Assembly: GCA_947498455.1 (NCBI GenBank)
Contig: CANMKK010000014.1
Coordinates: forward strand, 1-64,000
Length of the DNA: 64,000 nucleotides
Direction of reading: 5' to 3'
DNA from: an uncultured Aquimarina sp.
Lineage (GTDB): Bacteria; Bacteroidota; Bacteroidia; Flavobacteriales; Flavobacteriaceae
Part shown: piece by piece, positions 1 to 10,274 of the stretch
How the letters are laid out: each line of letters begins with the position of its first letter
Position numbering within the stretch: position 1 is the first letter of the stretch
The notes under the pieces: model-generated
Told to the model about the DNA's origin: nothing
What the model saw: the letters and a program-made list of their open reading frames with translations, nothing else
Database searches by the model: none
Made by a program: the position numbers and the translations under genes

Positions 1-115
1 CTTTAATTTGATTCATCAATCTAGCGAAAAATCTTTGTAATTATTTTTACGAAATTCTCATCCGTAAATCGTATAACTCAACTACCTGAAAGTTTTATGC
101 GTAAATCGTATAATC
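1..115. repeat. Partial copy of the ATACGATTTAYG inverted-end repeat (copy a)
   Basis: This stretch holds two occurrences of the repeat end, CGTAAATCGTATAA at 63-77 and GCGTAAATCGTATAAT at 99-113. Text between 20 and 77 resembles the inner part of the copy at 30092-30256. The copy starts before the window, so its full length is unknown. It has no coding potential. Confidence 0.55.
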
Positions 116-167
116 TGTTTTTTGAAATGAATACACTTAAAAACAAATTTTTAAAAACGTATAATAG

Positions 168-340
168 ATAACTTATAAGAATTTATCTTTCTAAAGCATT
201 TTGAGACATAATTCAATAGTTTTTGCAAAATATTATATACTGATATTCATTTTGTCTTGACCCTTGTTTCTAGCAACTTGGTTGCTGAGCCAAGTCTAAA
301 TATAGCGATCTTGATTCAAAAGTTTCGTATGCTAATGATT
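168..340 (+). repeat. Dispersed intergenic repeat family 1, copy 1
   Basis: This AT-rich non-coding block shares long, diverged text with copies at 11035, 17618, 30604 (inverted) and 32165. The most conserved part is the core GCGATCTTGATTCAAAAG near 305-322, flanked by CTAGCA and TGCTAA. Copy 1 is closest to copy 5: both carry ATTCATTTTGTCTTGAC before the core. The rest of 1-536 shows no gene; only a -7-like box precedes ruvA. Confidence 0.7.
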
Positions 341-505
341 CTAGAATAATATTGGTCAGTAATTTAAATCAATTACATAGAAGTAAAATGCTTTGTTGAG
401 CATAAATTGTTGCTGTTTGTGTCAAGGTTTGTGAAGTCTGGGAGGAATAGAACAGTGTCAATTTCTGAAAGCATTTTTTTTAACTTTCATGTAGGATAAT
501 TTTCT

Positions 506-513
506 TACTTTTG
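506..513 (+). promoter_or_regulatory. Putative flavobacterial -7 box for ruvA-sprA
   Basis: TACTTTTG fits the flavobacterial -7 consensus TAnnTTTG and lies 24 nt upstream of the ruvA start. No good TTG is present at the usual -33 spacing, so the promoter is only half supported. Confidence 0.4.
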
Positions 514-536
514 GAAGCTTAACATTCTAAATACTG

Positions 537-1118
537 ATGATTACACAAATTAAGGGGCGATTGGTAGAGAAGAATCCTACCGATGTAATAGTAGATTGTA
601 ATGGAGTGGGCTATTTGTTGCATATTTCTTTGCATACATTTTCCTTAATTCCCGATCAAGAATTCTTACAGTTATTTACCCATTTGCAAATACGAGAAGA
701 TGCACATACCCTTTTTGGTTTTGTGGAAAAATCTGAAAGAGAAATATTTAGATTGTTGATTTCTGTCTCCGGAATTGGATCTAGTACGGCTCGAACTATG
801 TTGTCATCATTGCATCCAGATCAAATCAAAGAAGCAATAGCATCCAATGATGTGGGTACAATTCAATCTATTAAGGGGATAGGCGCAAAGACTGCACAGC
901 GCGTAATTATTGACCTAAAAGACAAAATTCTTAAGGTTTATAATATTGACGAAGTTTCTGTATCCCAAAACAATACTAATAAAGATGAAGCGTTATCTGC
1001 TTTAGAAACCCTTGGGTTTAATAGAAAACAGGCAGAAAAAGTCGTGGATAAAATTCTGTTAGGTAGCCCCGCCGAAACTGTTGAAAATATTATTAAACAA
1101 GCACTAAAAAATTTATAA
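537..1118 (+). CDS. ruvA: Holliday junction branch migration protein RuvA
   Basis: RuvA binds four-way DNA junctions as a tetramer and loads the RuvB motor in recombinational repair. The 193-residue length is normal. The start MITQIKGRLVEK and the N-terminal beta-rich OB domain (about 1-63) are typical. Helix-hairpin-helix segments follow, with the glycine-rich motifs SVSGIGSSTA and SIKGIGAKTAQRV. The C-terminal RuvB-contact domain (about 147-193) contains DEALSALETLGFNRKQAEKVV. The ATG is used. The stop lies five bases before the sprA start, so the two genes are probably co-transcribed. Assignment is secure. Confidence 0.97.
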   Translation: MITQIKGRLVEKNPTDVIVDCNGVGYLLHISLHTFSLIPDQEFLQLFTHLQIREDAHTLFGFVEKSEREIFRLLISVSGIGSSTARTMLSSLHPDQIKEAIASNDVGTIQSIKGIGAKTAQRVIIDLKDKILKVYNIDEVSVSQNNTNKDEALSALETLGFNRKQAEKVVDKILLGSPAETVENIIKQALKNL

Positions 1119-1123
1119 AAGAA

Positions 1124-4100
1124 TTGAACTCGCTATATTCCTTACAATGTAATTTTTTAAAAAAACTAGTTTGTTTAATTGTACTGTTCGGGGGATTCCT
1201 CTATGGTCAGGACAATGAAACAATAAGAGACTCTACAAGTACTACATTCTCGCTAGGAGAAATCAGATTACCTGACCCTAATAGTATTGAAGCTAAATAT
1301 GAATATGACCCAATAACCAACCGTTATATTTATAGAGAAACATTAGGAGAGTTTAATGTTCGGTATCCAATCTTCTTGACTCCGAGAGAATATGAAATGC
1401 TAGTAGCAGAAGAACAAAGGAGAGATTATTTCCAAGAAAAAATAAAGGCTTTTAGCGGAAAAGGTGAAGGTAGTGGTGAAAAACGAAAAAATTTACTTCC
1501 AATATTTTATGTGAATTCTAATTTCTTCGAAACAATCTTTGGAGGAAATGAGATTGAGATTATACCTACAGGTTCTGTAGAGATGGATTTGGGGGGATTG
1601 TATACAAAACAAGATAACCCTGCTTTTTCACCTAGAAACCGTAGCAACTTTACTTTTGATTTTGAACAAAGAATAAGTCTGAGTTTGTTAGGTAAAGTGG
1701 GTAAAAGGTTGCAAATAAACGCAAATTATGATACAGAATCTACCTTTGATTTTCAGAATCAAATAAAATTAGAATATACGCCAACAGAGGATGATATTGT
1801 AAGAAGTATTGAAGTAGGTAATGTAGCAATGCCAATTAATAATTCCTTGATTCAGGGATCTCAGAGTCTTTTTGGTGTAAAATTGGGTTTACAGTTTGGT
1901 AGAACGACCGTTACCGGAGTGTATTCTGAACAGCGATCAGAAACAAGATCTGTAAATGTAGAAGGAGGAGGGACCGTACAGGATTTCGAAGTGCAAGCTT
2001 TAGATTATGATGCGAATAGACATTATTTTTTAGCACACTATTTTAGAGATAATTATGATAAGGCATTAGAAAGCTATCCGTTTATCAATAATAATATACA
2101 GATTACCAGAGTAGAGGTGTGGATTACCAATAGAGCTACAAGTGCGCAGACATTGACAGATGCTAGAAATATTGTTGCCTTAGAAGATTTGGGAGAAGCT
2201 CCGGATAATGGTAATTTTTTAATACCCGGTACATTGTTTAATAGACCAGCAGGATCTTTTCCGGATAATGGGAATAATGATTTAGATCCTTTTACTATTG
2301 GTGGAGCAGGGCCAATTACAGAAGCAGTGCGGCAAATAGCAACTGTTGGGAATGGTTTTATAGGACCCATAGCAGGTTTTAATGAAGGATTTGACTATGC
2401 TGTATTAGAAAATGCAAGGCAGTTAAGCCCTAATGAGTATAATTTGCATACGCAGTTAGGATATATATCCTTAAATCAACGATTAAATAATGACGAAGTA
2501 TTAGCGGTAGCATTCCAATATACAGTGGGAGGTCAGGTATTTCAGGTAGGGGAATTTGCAAATGATGGAGTAGATGCTACCATAGGTGATAATACAGGTT
2601 CTGATAATGTACAAGCGGGTTCTAGTCAGAGTTTGTTAGTGAAAATGTTAAAAAGTCCCATTACAAATGTAGATCGTCCAATATGGGATCTAATGATGAA
2701 AAATATCTATAATACAGGGGCTTTTAGATTAGATCCTAATGATTTTAGATTAAATATTGTTTATACGAACCCTTCTCCTGTGAATTTTATAACAACACCA
2801 GAAGGTTCGGACTTAGCATTGCCTGAGGATGTAGATCAAACCCGTCTTTTGACCGTATTTAATATGGATCGATTAAATCCTAACAATGACCCTGTGCAAG
2901 GAGCAGATGGCTCTGGTGATGGGTTTTTTGATTTCGTTCCGGGTTTAACGATAGATGCAGAAAACGGTAGGGTTATATTTACTACAGTAGAACCCTTTGG
3001 AGAACATCTTTTTAATAAGCTTGATAATGGTACAACTCCTACAGATTATGAAACCCCTTCTACGTATAATGTTAATCAAGAACAATACGTGTTTAGAGAG
3101 TTGTATACGGAAACACAAACATTAGCAGAACAACAAGCAGCAAATAAGAATTATTTTCAATTAAAAGGGAGGTATAAATCCTCTGGGCAAGATGGAATCC
3201 CTTTAGGGGCATTTAATGTGCCACAAGGATCTGTAACAGTTACTGCCGGTGGAAGAACATTGCAAGAAGGAGTTGATTATACAGTGAATTATCAATTGGG
3301 TAGAGTTAATATACTAGATGAGTCCTTGTTGGCGTCGAATACCCCAATTCAGGTGTCTACCGAAAATAATGCAGTGTTTGGGCAACAGACAAAACGGTTT
3401 ACGGGAGTTAATATAGAACATAAATTCAGTGATGAATTTATTATTGGAGGGACTTATTTAAACCTTAATGAAAGACCGATAACGCAGAAGGCTAATTATG
3501 ATTTTGAACCTATAAATAATACCTTGTTAGGTTTTAATCTTAATTATTCTACTGAGGTTCCTTTCCTGACACGAATGGTAAATAAATTACCAAATATAGA
3601 TACAGATGTTCCCTCTAATGTATCTGTTAGAGCGGAGACAGCTTATTTGATTGCAGGAGCACCAAAGGGCGCGGATTTTGATGGCAAGGTTACAACGTAT
3701 ATTGATGATTTTGAAGGAGCACAGACGGCTATTGATGTCAGTTCTCCATTATCTTGGGAGCTTTCCAGTGTTCCAATTGGTTTTGACCCTCGTAGTGCCG
3801 AAAACGTGCTTCCGGGTATTGAGTCTGGAGATAGACGAGCTGCATTGTCTTGGTATTCTATTGATCCTATTTTTTATAGTAACAGTAGGCCAAGTGGAAT
3901 ATCAGATGAAGATTTGGCGTCGAATAGATCCAGAAGAGTTTTTAATAGTGAGATTTTTCCTAATACAGATATAGTGGCAGGTCAAACGTTGGCCTTGTTT
4001 ACTATGGATCTTAGTTATGATCCTACTGAGCGTGGACCTTATAATGCTAATCAAGCGTATTTGGCAAATAATAATCAGTTACCTAATCCAGAAACTAATT

Positions 4101-7100
4101 TTGGTGGAATTACAAGACAATTAACATCTACTAATTTTGAGCAGTCTAATGTAGAGTTTATAGAGTTTTGGATTATGGATCCTTTTTTCAAAGGATCTAA
4201 TGGTACACAAGAGCCTTTGACGAATGCGACTAGTGGGAAAATTGTTTTTAATCTGGGGAATATAAGTGAAGATGTATTAAAAGATGGTAGAAAGCAGTAT
4301 GAGAATGGGTTACCTACCGAAATTGACCCTAACTTTACACTTCCGGATAATGGAACAATTGGTCAGGTTCCAGTAGGTCAGTCTTTGATATATGCTTTTG
4401 ATTCAGAAGGACAAGCAAGAATAAATCAGGATGCTGGATTTGATGGGCTTAATGATAGTCAGGAAGCAACGCTATTTCCAGGTTTTGATCCTGAAGATCC
4501 CGCCAATGATAATTATCAGTACTATTTACAGGGAGAAGGCGATATTGTTAATAGGTACAAGAAGTACAATGGAGTTCAGGGTAATTCTCCAACAGATGTT
4601 GGTAATGATAACAGGGGAAATACAACATTTCCAACTGCAGAAGATGTGAATCGTGATAACACAATGAATACGATTGATAGTTATTTCGAATATGAGATAC
4701 CTATTTTTGAAGGAATGGGAGTTGGTAATGATGGCGGTACAGGATATATTTCTGATGCTCCGACTCCAATTACGGCACCAGTACTTAATGGAGAAACATT
4801 AGAAACGAGATGGATTCGATTTAAAGTCCCAATTTACGAACCGACAAATGCTAGAAATATTAGTGATTTTAGATCGATCCGATTTATGAGGATGATGCTT
4901 ACTGATTTTGATCAACCAGTATTATTGCGATTTGCTACTTTAGATTTAGTTCGTGGAGATTACAGAAGATATGTGCAGATTGGTAATGTTTCTAATGATC
5001 CGACAAGAGGATTGAATATTTTTGGAGATAATGACGTTGTTGTTACTTCTGTAAGTTCCGAAGAAACACCGAGTTATGTTACTCCTCCAGGTGTTAGAAG
5101 AGAAGAGTTGATAAATAATAATTCGGTGATACGGGAAGATGAAAGGGCATTAGCTTTAACGGCAAATGGTTTGAGACCCGGAGATGCTAGAGGGGTGTAT
5201 AAGAATTTTAATGTGGATATGCGGCAGTATAAAAATTTGGAGATGTTTATACATGCAGAAAATATACCAGAGCAAAGTACATTAGTGGATAATGATTTGG
5301 TTGCTTTTGTTCGAATGGGAAATGATTTTACAAATAATTTTTATCAAATAGAAATACCTCTGGAAGTTACACCTCCTAATACAGCTGGTTCAGAAGCTAA
5401 TGCAGATATTATTTGGCCAGTGGCTAATCGATTGAATTTCCCTCTTAAGCTGCTTACAGAAATAAAATCAAGAGTAATAGGAGATAGTAGTTTGAGTAAT
5501 ACTGAACTTAACTTTTTTGATGGCCCGGATAACGTAAATGTTGGGATTATAGGGAATCCTAATTTTGGAGATATTAGGGTGATGATGGTTGGTATTAAAA
5601 ATGCTAGCAGCTCTACACAATCCGGAACTGTTTGGTTTAATGAGATGCGTCTTAGTGATCTTAAAAACCGCGGAGGATGGGCTGCAGTAGGGAGTATGGA
5701 TGCAAATATTGCTGATTTTGCAACGATAAGTAGTTCAGGTAGGATTAGTACTATTGGTTTTGGGGGAATTGAACAAGGGCCTAACGAAAGAAGCTTGGAA
5801 GATTTAAAAGAGTATGACTTAACAACTAATGTTAATCTAGGACAATTGTTACCTAAAAAATGGGGATTGCAGATTCCCTTTAATTATACTAGAGGAGAAA
5901 AGTTAATTACACCATTGTATGATCCGCAATATTTGGATTTGGAATTGGAGGAAACATTGAGAAATGAGACTGATCCTTTTAAAAAGGAAAAAAGAGAAAA
6001 ACAATCTGTAGATTACACTAGAAGACAAAGTTTTAATGTAATTGGATTGCGTAAAGAAAGGACGGGAGATGCAAAACCAATGCCTTATGATGTAGAGAAT
6101 TTTTCGTTTTCTGGGACATATAATCAAACAGATCACCATGATTTTGAAATAGAAAACTCTTTAGATCAGCAGGTCAATCTGGGAGGTACTTATGATTTTA
6201 GTTTTCAACCAAAAGAAATAGAACCGTTAAAAAAAGTAAAGTTTTTAGGTAGAAGTAAGTACTTTGATTTATTAAAAGACTTTAATTTTAATTTATTGCC
6301 TACCAGTGTCTCTGTAAGTTCTAATATTAATAGACAGTATAATGAACAGGTTTTTAGGGATATCACTTTAAATCTGGGTGATAGAGGTTTGCCAACACTT
6401 ATACAGCGTAATTTCTTGTTCGATTGGCAGTATGGGATTAATTATAACTTAAGTAAATCACTTAATTTTAATTTCACTTCTGCTAATAATAGAATTGTAA
6501 AGAATTTTATCGATGATGAAGGAAATATAGATGACTCTATTGGGGTCTGGAGTGGTGTTTTTGATGTTGGAGATCCTAATACACATAGTCAACAATTACA
6601 AGTGAACTATGAAATCCCGATCAATAAAATCCCACTATTTAAATTCATGAGAGCGACATATTCGTATTCGGCAGATTTTCAATGGACAAAAGGTAGTGAG
6701 GCGCTGAAGAATATTGAAGGGATTCCGGACTTAGGAAATACCATTCAGAATGCAAATGTACATACCGTTAATGGGAGTTTGGATATGAATTCCTTATATA
6801 AGTATGTCGGATTGACAAAGAAAAAACCCGGAAGGAAAAAATCAAAAAAGAATAAAAAAGGCGCTAGAGATACTAAAGGAGGCAAGGATGAAAGGGATAG
6901 CCGAAGTGAACGAGAAAGACCTTCAGGTAGAGAAAATAAAAGATCTTCAGGTAAGTTAGGGGTTGGAGCTAAAGCGTATAATACGTTGATAGGGCTTGTG
7001 ACTGCTGTAAAAAAGGTAAATATAAACTACCAGCAGGATAATGGTATATTTTTACCAGGGTATTTAAGAGAACCTGGATTTGTGGGAACCTTGAAACCAA

Positions 7101-8356
7101 CAACTGGATTTACCTTTGGTAGTCAGTCCGAAATACGAGATTTGGCAGCTAGAAATGGATGGTTGACCTTATACCAGGATTTTAATCAACAATATAGAGA
7201 AGTAGAAGGTAGACAATTGAATATACAGGCATCTGTGAACTTATTAAAAGATTTTCAGATAGATATCAGTGCCAATAGAACATATTCTGAAACGTATAAT
7301 GAAAATTATAAGGTAAATCTTAAGAATGAAATTACTGCTATAGATGATATTGATTTGGATGATCCGTATTCTTCTCTATCAGCCAATACATTTGGTAATT
7401 ATACTATTTCTACTTTATTGATTAAAACGGCATTTAAGAAAAGTGATGAATTTACTTCGGAGACTTTCGAGAAGTTTAGAGAAAATAGATTGGTCATCGC
7501 TAGGCGACTAGCATTAGAAAGAGGTATTGATCCTAATGTTGATGAGGATGGAGATGGTTTCCCTGATGGGTTGGGAGGTACGAATCAAGCAGTATTATTA
7601 CCCGCTTTTCTTGCAGCATATACGGGAGGAGATGCGGAGAGTGTTAAGAAAGGAGCTTTTAGAGATATTCCATTGCCTAATTGGGATGTGAAATATACCG
7701 GTTTGATGAATATAAAATGGTTTAAGAAAAGGTTTAAACGTTTTTCTATGGCACATGGTTATAGAGCTAATTATACAATTAATCAGTTTCAGACTAATTT
7801 GGATTATAATATAAATAACCCTGATGAATTTGATCAGGGGGGTAATTTTAAAAACCCGGAGCTGTATTCTAATGTTAATCTCACGGAACAATTTAGTCCG
7901 TTGATACGATTAGATATGGAAATGAAAAACTCAGTAAAAATCCTTGCAGAATGGAAGAAGGATAGAGCATTGTCTTTAAGTTTTGATAATAATTTACTGA
8001 CTGAAATAAGTGGAAATGAATATATAGTAGGTTTGGGCTATAGGGTAAAAGACCTGAGGTTTGTTACTAGGGTTGGAGGCAAAAAGACAACGCTAAAGGG
8101 GGATCTTAACTTTAGGGCGGATCTTTCTCTTCGTCAAAATGAAACAATTATTAGGTATCTGGATATAGATAATACTCAGGTAACTGCTGGACAAGATATT
8201 TACGGATTTAAATTTACTGCGGATTATGCATTAAGTAAGAACTTGACTACGATATTCTTTTATGACCACACATTTTCTAAATATTCGATCTCTACCGCAT
8301 TTCCACAGACAACAATAAGAGGAGGATTTACCTTAAGATACAACTTCGGAAATTGA
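1124..8356 (+). CDS. sprA: Type IX secretion / gliding motility translocon protein SprA
   Basis: SprA is the very large outer-membrane beta-barrel that forms the type IX secretion channel in Bacteroidota and is needed for gliding in Flavobacterium. The 2410-residue product has the expected size. The TTG start gives a signal peptide around residues 12-29 ending near FLYGQ. Family features include FNVRYPIFLTPREYE near the N-terminus, repeated YIDDFEGAQ-type and GTVWFNEMRLSDLK segments, and a C-terminal barrel ending LRYNFGN. A strongly basic, low-complexity insert lies near residues 1899-1944. The gene follows ruvA by five bases. TTG is chosen because no ATG occurs before the signal peptide. 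Confidence 0.95.
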   Translation: MNSLYSLQCNFLKKLVCLIVLFGGFLYGQDNETIRDSTSTTFSLGEIRLPDPNSIEAKYEYDPITNRYIYRETLGEFNVRYPIFLTPREYEMLVAEEQRRDYFQEKIKAFSGKGEGSGEKRKNLLPIFYVNSNFFETIFGGNEIEIIPTGSVEMDLGGLYTKQDNPAFSPRNRSNFTFDFEQRISLSLLGKVGKRLQINANYDTESTFDFQNQIKLEYTPTEDDIVRSIEVGNVAMPINNSLIQGSQSLFGVKLGLQFGRTTVTGVYSEQRSETRSVNVEGGGTVQDFEVQALDYDANRHYFLAHYFRDNYDKALESYPFINNNIQITRVEVWITNRATSAQTLTDARNIVALEDLGEAPDNGNFLIPGTLFNRPAGSFPDNGNNDLDPFTIGGAGPITEAVRQIATVGNGFIGPIAGFNEGFDYAVLENARQLSPNEYNLHTQLGYISLNQRLNNDEVLAVAFQYTVGGQVFQVGEFANDGVDATIGDNTGSDNVQAGSSQSLLVKMLKSPITNVDRPIWDLMMKNIYNTGAFRLDPNDFRLNIVYTNPSPVNFITTPEGSDLALPEDVDQTRLLTVFNMDRLNPNNDPVQGADGSGDGFFDFVPGLTIDAENGRVIFTTVEPFGEHLFNKLDNGTTPTDYETPSTYNVNQEQYVFRELYTETQTLAEQQAANKNYFQLKGRYKSSGQDGIPLGAFNVPQGSVTVTAGGRTLQEGVDYTVNYQLGRVNILDESLLASNTPIQVSTENNAVFGQQTKRFTGVNIEHKFSDEFIIGGTYLNLNERPITQKANYDFEPINNTLLGFNLNYSTEVPFLTRMVNKLPNIDTDVPSNVSVRAETAYLIAGAPKGADFDGKVTTYIDDFEGAQTAIDVSSPLSWELSSVPIGFDPRSAENVLPGIESGDRRAALSWYSIDPIFYSNSRPSGISDEDLASNRSRRVFNSEIFPNTDIVAGQTLALFTMDLSYDPTERGPYNANQAYLANNNQLPNPETNFGGITRQLTSTNFEQSNVEFIEFWIMDPFFKGSNGTQEPLTNATSGKIVFNLGNISEDVLKDGRKQYENGLPTEIDPNFTLPDNGTIGQVPVGQSLIYAFDSEGQARINQDAGFDGLNDSQEATLFPGFDPEDPANDNYQYYLQGEGDIVNRYKKYNGVQGNSPTDVGNDNRGNTTFPTAEDVNRDNTMNTIDSYFEYEIPIFEGMGVGNDGGTGYISDAPTPITAPVLNGETLETRWIRFKVPIYEPTNARNISDFRSIRFMRMMLTDFDQPVLLRFATLDLVRGDYRRYVQIGNVSNDPTRGLNIFGDNDVVVTSVSSEETPSYVTPPGVRREELINNNSVIREDERALALTANGLRPGDARGVYKNFNVDMRQYKNLEMFIHAENIPEQSTLVDNDLVAFVRMGNDFTNNFYQIEIPLEVTPPNTAGSEANADIIWPVANRLNFPLKLLTEIKSRVIGDSSLSNTELNFFDGPDNVNVGIIGNPNFGDIRVMMVGIKNASSSTQSGTVWFNEMRLSDLKNRGGWAAVGSMDANIADFATISSSGRISTIGFGGIEQGPNERSLEDLKEYDLTTNVNLGQLLPKKWGLQIPFNYTRGEKLITPLYDPQYLDLELEETLRNETDPFKKEKREKQSVDYTRRQSFNVIGLRKERTGDAKPMPYDVENFSFSGTYNQTDHHDFEIENSLDQQVNLGGTYDFSFQPKEIEPLKKVKFLGRSKYFDLLKDFNFNLLPTSVSVSSNINRQYNEQVFRDITLNLGDRGLPTLIQRNFLFDWQYGINYNLSKSLNFNFTSANNRIVKNFIDDEGNIDDSIGVWSGVFDVGDPNTHSQQLQVNYEIPINKIPLFKFMRATYSYSADFQWTKGSEALKNIEGIPDLGNTIQNANVHTVNGSLDMNSLYKYVGLTKKKPGRKKSKKNKKGARDTKGGKDERDSRSERERPSGRENKRSSGKLGVGAKAYNTLIGLVTAVKKVNINYQQDNGIFLPGYLREPGFVGTLKPTTGFTFGSQSEIRDLAARNGWLTLYQDFNQQYREVEGRQLNIQASVNLLKDFQIDISANRTYSETYNENYKVNLKNEITAIDDIDLDDPYSSLSANTFGNYTISTLLIKTAFKKSDEFTSETFEKFRENRLVIARRLALERGIDPNVDEDGDGFPDGLGGTNQAVLLPAFLAAYTGGDAESVKKGAFRDIPLPNWDVKYTGLMNIKWFKKRFKRFSMAHGYRANYTINQFQTNLDYNINNPDEFDQGGNFKNPELYSNVNLTEQFSPLIRLDMEMKNSVKILAEWKKDRALSLSFDNNLLTEISGNEYIVGLGYRVKDLRFVTRVGGKKTTLKGDLNFRADLSLRQNETIIRYLDIDNTQVTAGQDIYGFKFTADYALSKNLTTIFFYDHTFSKYSISTAFPQTTIRGGFTLRYNFGN

Positions 8357-8519
8357 TAATATTTTACAGGGTAAGGGTAAAATTTAACTACCTCTACGAA
8401 AGAGGATTGATTAAATATTAATTTTTGGTATTTTTTGGGTAAGTTTTTCAATAATTTGATAAAATAGATTTATTTTCGTCACCAGAATAAAAAAATAATT
8501 ATATAAATACTTTTTTCGG

Positions 8520-8900
8520 ATGAATATTCCTGCAGAATTAAAATATACAAAAGATCACGAGTGGATCAAGATAGATGGTGATATTGCTACAATTGGTATC
8601 ACAGACTTTGCGCAAGGCGAATTGGGAGACATTGTTTATGTAGAGGTTGAAACTGTAGATGAAGAGCTTGAGAGAGAAGAAGTTTTTGGTACAGTAGAAG
8701 CAGTAAAAACGGTATCAGATTTATTTATCCCATTGGATGGAGAGGTTATAGAGTTTAATGAAACGTTAGAAGGTGAGCCAGAATTAGTAAACACAGACCC
8801 TTACGGAGCTGGATGGATGGTAAAAGTTAAATTCTCTAATGAATCACAAGTAAACGATCTTTTGTCTGCAGATGCATATAAAGAACTTATTGGCGGATAG
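8520..8900 (+). CDS. gcvH: Glycine cleavage system H protein
   Basis: GcvH carries the lipoyl arm that shuttles the aminomethyl group between the P, T and L proteins of the glycine cleavage complex in the cytoplasm. The 126-residue length is standard. The N-terminus reads [15 protein letters not shown], and the lipoylation site is K63 in [14 protein letters not shown]. The conserved [12 protein letters not shown] motif is near the C-terminus. The last 29 bases overlap the start of the VanZ-like gene. The other glycine cleavage genes are not in this window. Confidence 0.97.
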   Translation: MNIPAELKYTKDHEWIKIDGDIATIGITDFAQGELGDIVYVEVETVDEELEREEVFGTVEAVKTVSDLFIPLDGEVIEFNETLEGEPELVNTDPYGAGWMVKVKFSNESQVNDLLSADAYKELIGG

Positions 8901-9279
8901 ACTCTTTGTAATTGTAGTAATTCTATACACGGGATTAATTACTTGGTTGTCTTTAGCAAAACTTATAGTTCCTGGTCATGTAAACATACAGGGAGGAGAT
9001 AAAATAGGTCATTTGTTGGCCTATTTTGTTTTTGTTTTAGTATGGTTTTCGTTTTTCTTTTACTCAAAGAAGAAGAATAAGAACTTTTTTCAAAGCCTGA
9101 TATGGGCGTCTGTATTAGGTTTTTTGTATGGATTGTTAATGGAACTTCTTCAAGGAATGGTTACGAATTATCGGAGTCCGGAGTGGAGAGATGTTTTAGC
9201 AAACAGTAGTGGTATAATTTTTGCATCAATTATTTTAAAAGTATTTGAAAACAAGATTGTTAGTTGGAAGTCGATTTGA
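8872..9279 (+). CDS. VanZ-like membrane protein
   Basis: This 135-residue protein has four predicted membrane segments (about 10-30, 45-63, 76-96 and 110-128). It contains the VanZ-like signatures [14 protein letters not shown] and [10 protein letters not shown] followed by [11 protein letters not shown]. VanZ-type proteins are small membrane proteins, named after a teicoplanin-resistance accessory, whose biochemical role is unclear. The listed start lies inside gcvH, with a 29-bp overlap. A later start is possible but would cut into the first membrane segment. Translation is probably coupled to gcvH. Confidence 0.85.
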   Translation: MHIKNLLADRLFVIVVILYTGLITWLSLAKLIVPGHVNIQGGDKIGHLLAYFVFVLVWFSFFFYSKKKNKNFFQSLIWASVLGFLYGLLMELLQGMVTNYRSPEWRDVLANSSGIIFASIILKVFENKIVSWKSI

Positions 9280-9438
9280 TTTTGACTTAAAAACAGAGTG
9301 GTCAAAAACCTTAGTAGTTGTTTGATAATTCAAATGATTAAAAGTTAAAAAACGTATTTTTTACTTTACATTTCTTACAATAGTTGGAAATTACAAAAGA
9401 AATTAGCTATTTTAGCAATCCTATAATAACATCGTAAT

Positions 9439-10164
9439 ATGGAACCGAAGAAAAATCCTAAATCAGATTTAACTAAAAAAAGTGCCTTGTTTTTGCAACT
9501 TGGACTTATCCTTGTTCTTTTTATAACGTGGAGAGCAATTGAGCACAAAACGTATGATAGAAGTAATATTGATATTGGTCAGGTAAACCTTGATGAATTA
9601 GAAGAGGAAGATGTTCCAATTACTCAAGACTTAAATACGCCACCTCCACCACCTCCACCACCTCCTGCTCCAGAAGTTATTGATGTAGTAGAAGATGAGG
9701 AAGAAGTAGAGGAAACGATTATTGAGTCTACAGAAACGAATCAAGAAGAAGAGATTGTAGAAGTAGAAGAGGTAGATGATGTAGAAGAAGAAGAAGAGAT
9801 TGCTGATGTTCCTTTTGCAGTAATTGAAAACGTACCAGTTTTTCCTGGTTGCGAAAAAGAATCTGGAAATGCAGCAAAAAAGAAATGTATGAGTGATAAG
9901 GTTAAGAAATTTGTTAACCGTAAGTTTAATACAGAACTAGGAAGTGAGTTAGGACTTTCTGGTGTAAATAGGATTTATGTGCGTTTTAAAATTGATAGAA
10001 GCGGTAATATAGTTGGTGTTCAGGCAAGAGGGCCGCATCCAAGATTAGAAAAAGAAGCACAAAGAGTAGTGAAAATGCTACCTAAAATGACTCCTGGTAA
10101 GCAAAGGGGTAAAGCGGTAGGTGTATTGTATTCACTTCCAATAGTTTTTCAAGTTCAGGACTAG
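9439..10164 (+). CDS. TonB-family energy transducer, first of three
   Basis: This 241-residue protein couples inner-membrane proton-motive force to outer-membrane TonB-dependent receptors. Residues about 14-32 form one membrane anchor. A proline run at about 57-68 and a long acidic linker (rich in EEVEE) span the periplasm. The C-terminal TonB domain (about 135-241) starts with VPVFPGCEKE and ends MTPGKQRGKAVGVLYSLPIVFQVQD. That Cys-containing lead-in is typical of Bacteroidota TonB. A terminator follows the stop. Two shorter paralogs lie downstream. ExbB/ExbD are not nearby. Confidence 0.92.
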   Translation: MEPKKNPKSDLTKKSALFLQLGLILVLFITWRAIEHKTYDRSNIDIGQVNLDELEEEDVPITQDLNTPPPPPPPPPAPEVIDVVEDEEEVEETIIESTETNQEEEIVEVEEVDDVEEEEEIADVPFAVIENVPVFPGCEKESGNAAKKKCMSDKVKKFVNRKFNTELGSELGLSGVNRIYVRFKIDRSGNIVGVQARGPHPRLEKEAQRVVKMLPKMTPGKQRGKAVGVLYSLPIVFQVQD

Positions 10165-10187
10165 AAAACATAATTTTATAAAATATC

Positions 10188-10226
10188 AGAATCCCGTCAC
10201 GATTTTCGTAGACGGGATTCTTTTTT
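10188..10226 (+). terminator. Rho-independent terminator after the first TonB gene
   Basis: An 11-bp perfect stem, AGAATCCCGTC paired with GACGGGATTCT, is followed by six T. The T-run touches the sigma-54-like -24 element of the next gene, so termination and new initiation are packed together. Confidence 0.9.
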
Positions 10227-10241
10227 GGTATGCTTGTTGTA
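10226..10241 (+). promoter_or_regulatory. Putative sigma-54 (-24/-12) promoter of the second TonB gene
   Basis: TGGTATGCTTGTTGTA matches the sigma-54 pattern TGGYAYG-N4-TTGYW with exact spacing. It differs from TGGCACG-N4-TTGCA only by C-to-T changes. The expected start of transcription is about 23 nt before the ATG at 10275. No TAnnTTTG box is present. The same 16 bases recur before the third TonB gene. Confidence 0.62.
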
Positions 10242-10274
10242 TTTAGATTAATTGTAACGTTAAAACTAAATACT

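Noticed and set aside
8390-8412. CCTCT-ACGA-AAGAGG hairpin after sprA as a terminator or glycine riboswitch of gcvH
   Set aside because: The stem is short, has no T-run, and none of the glycine riboswitch core was recognised.
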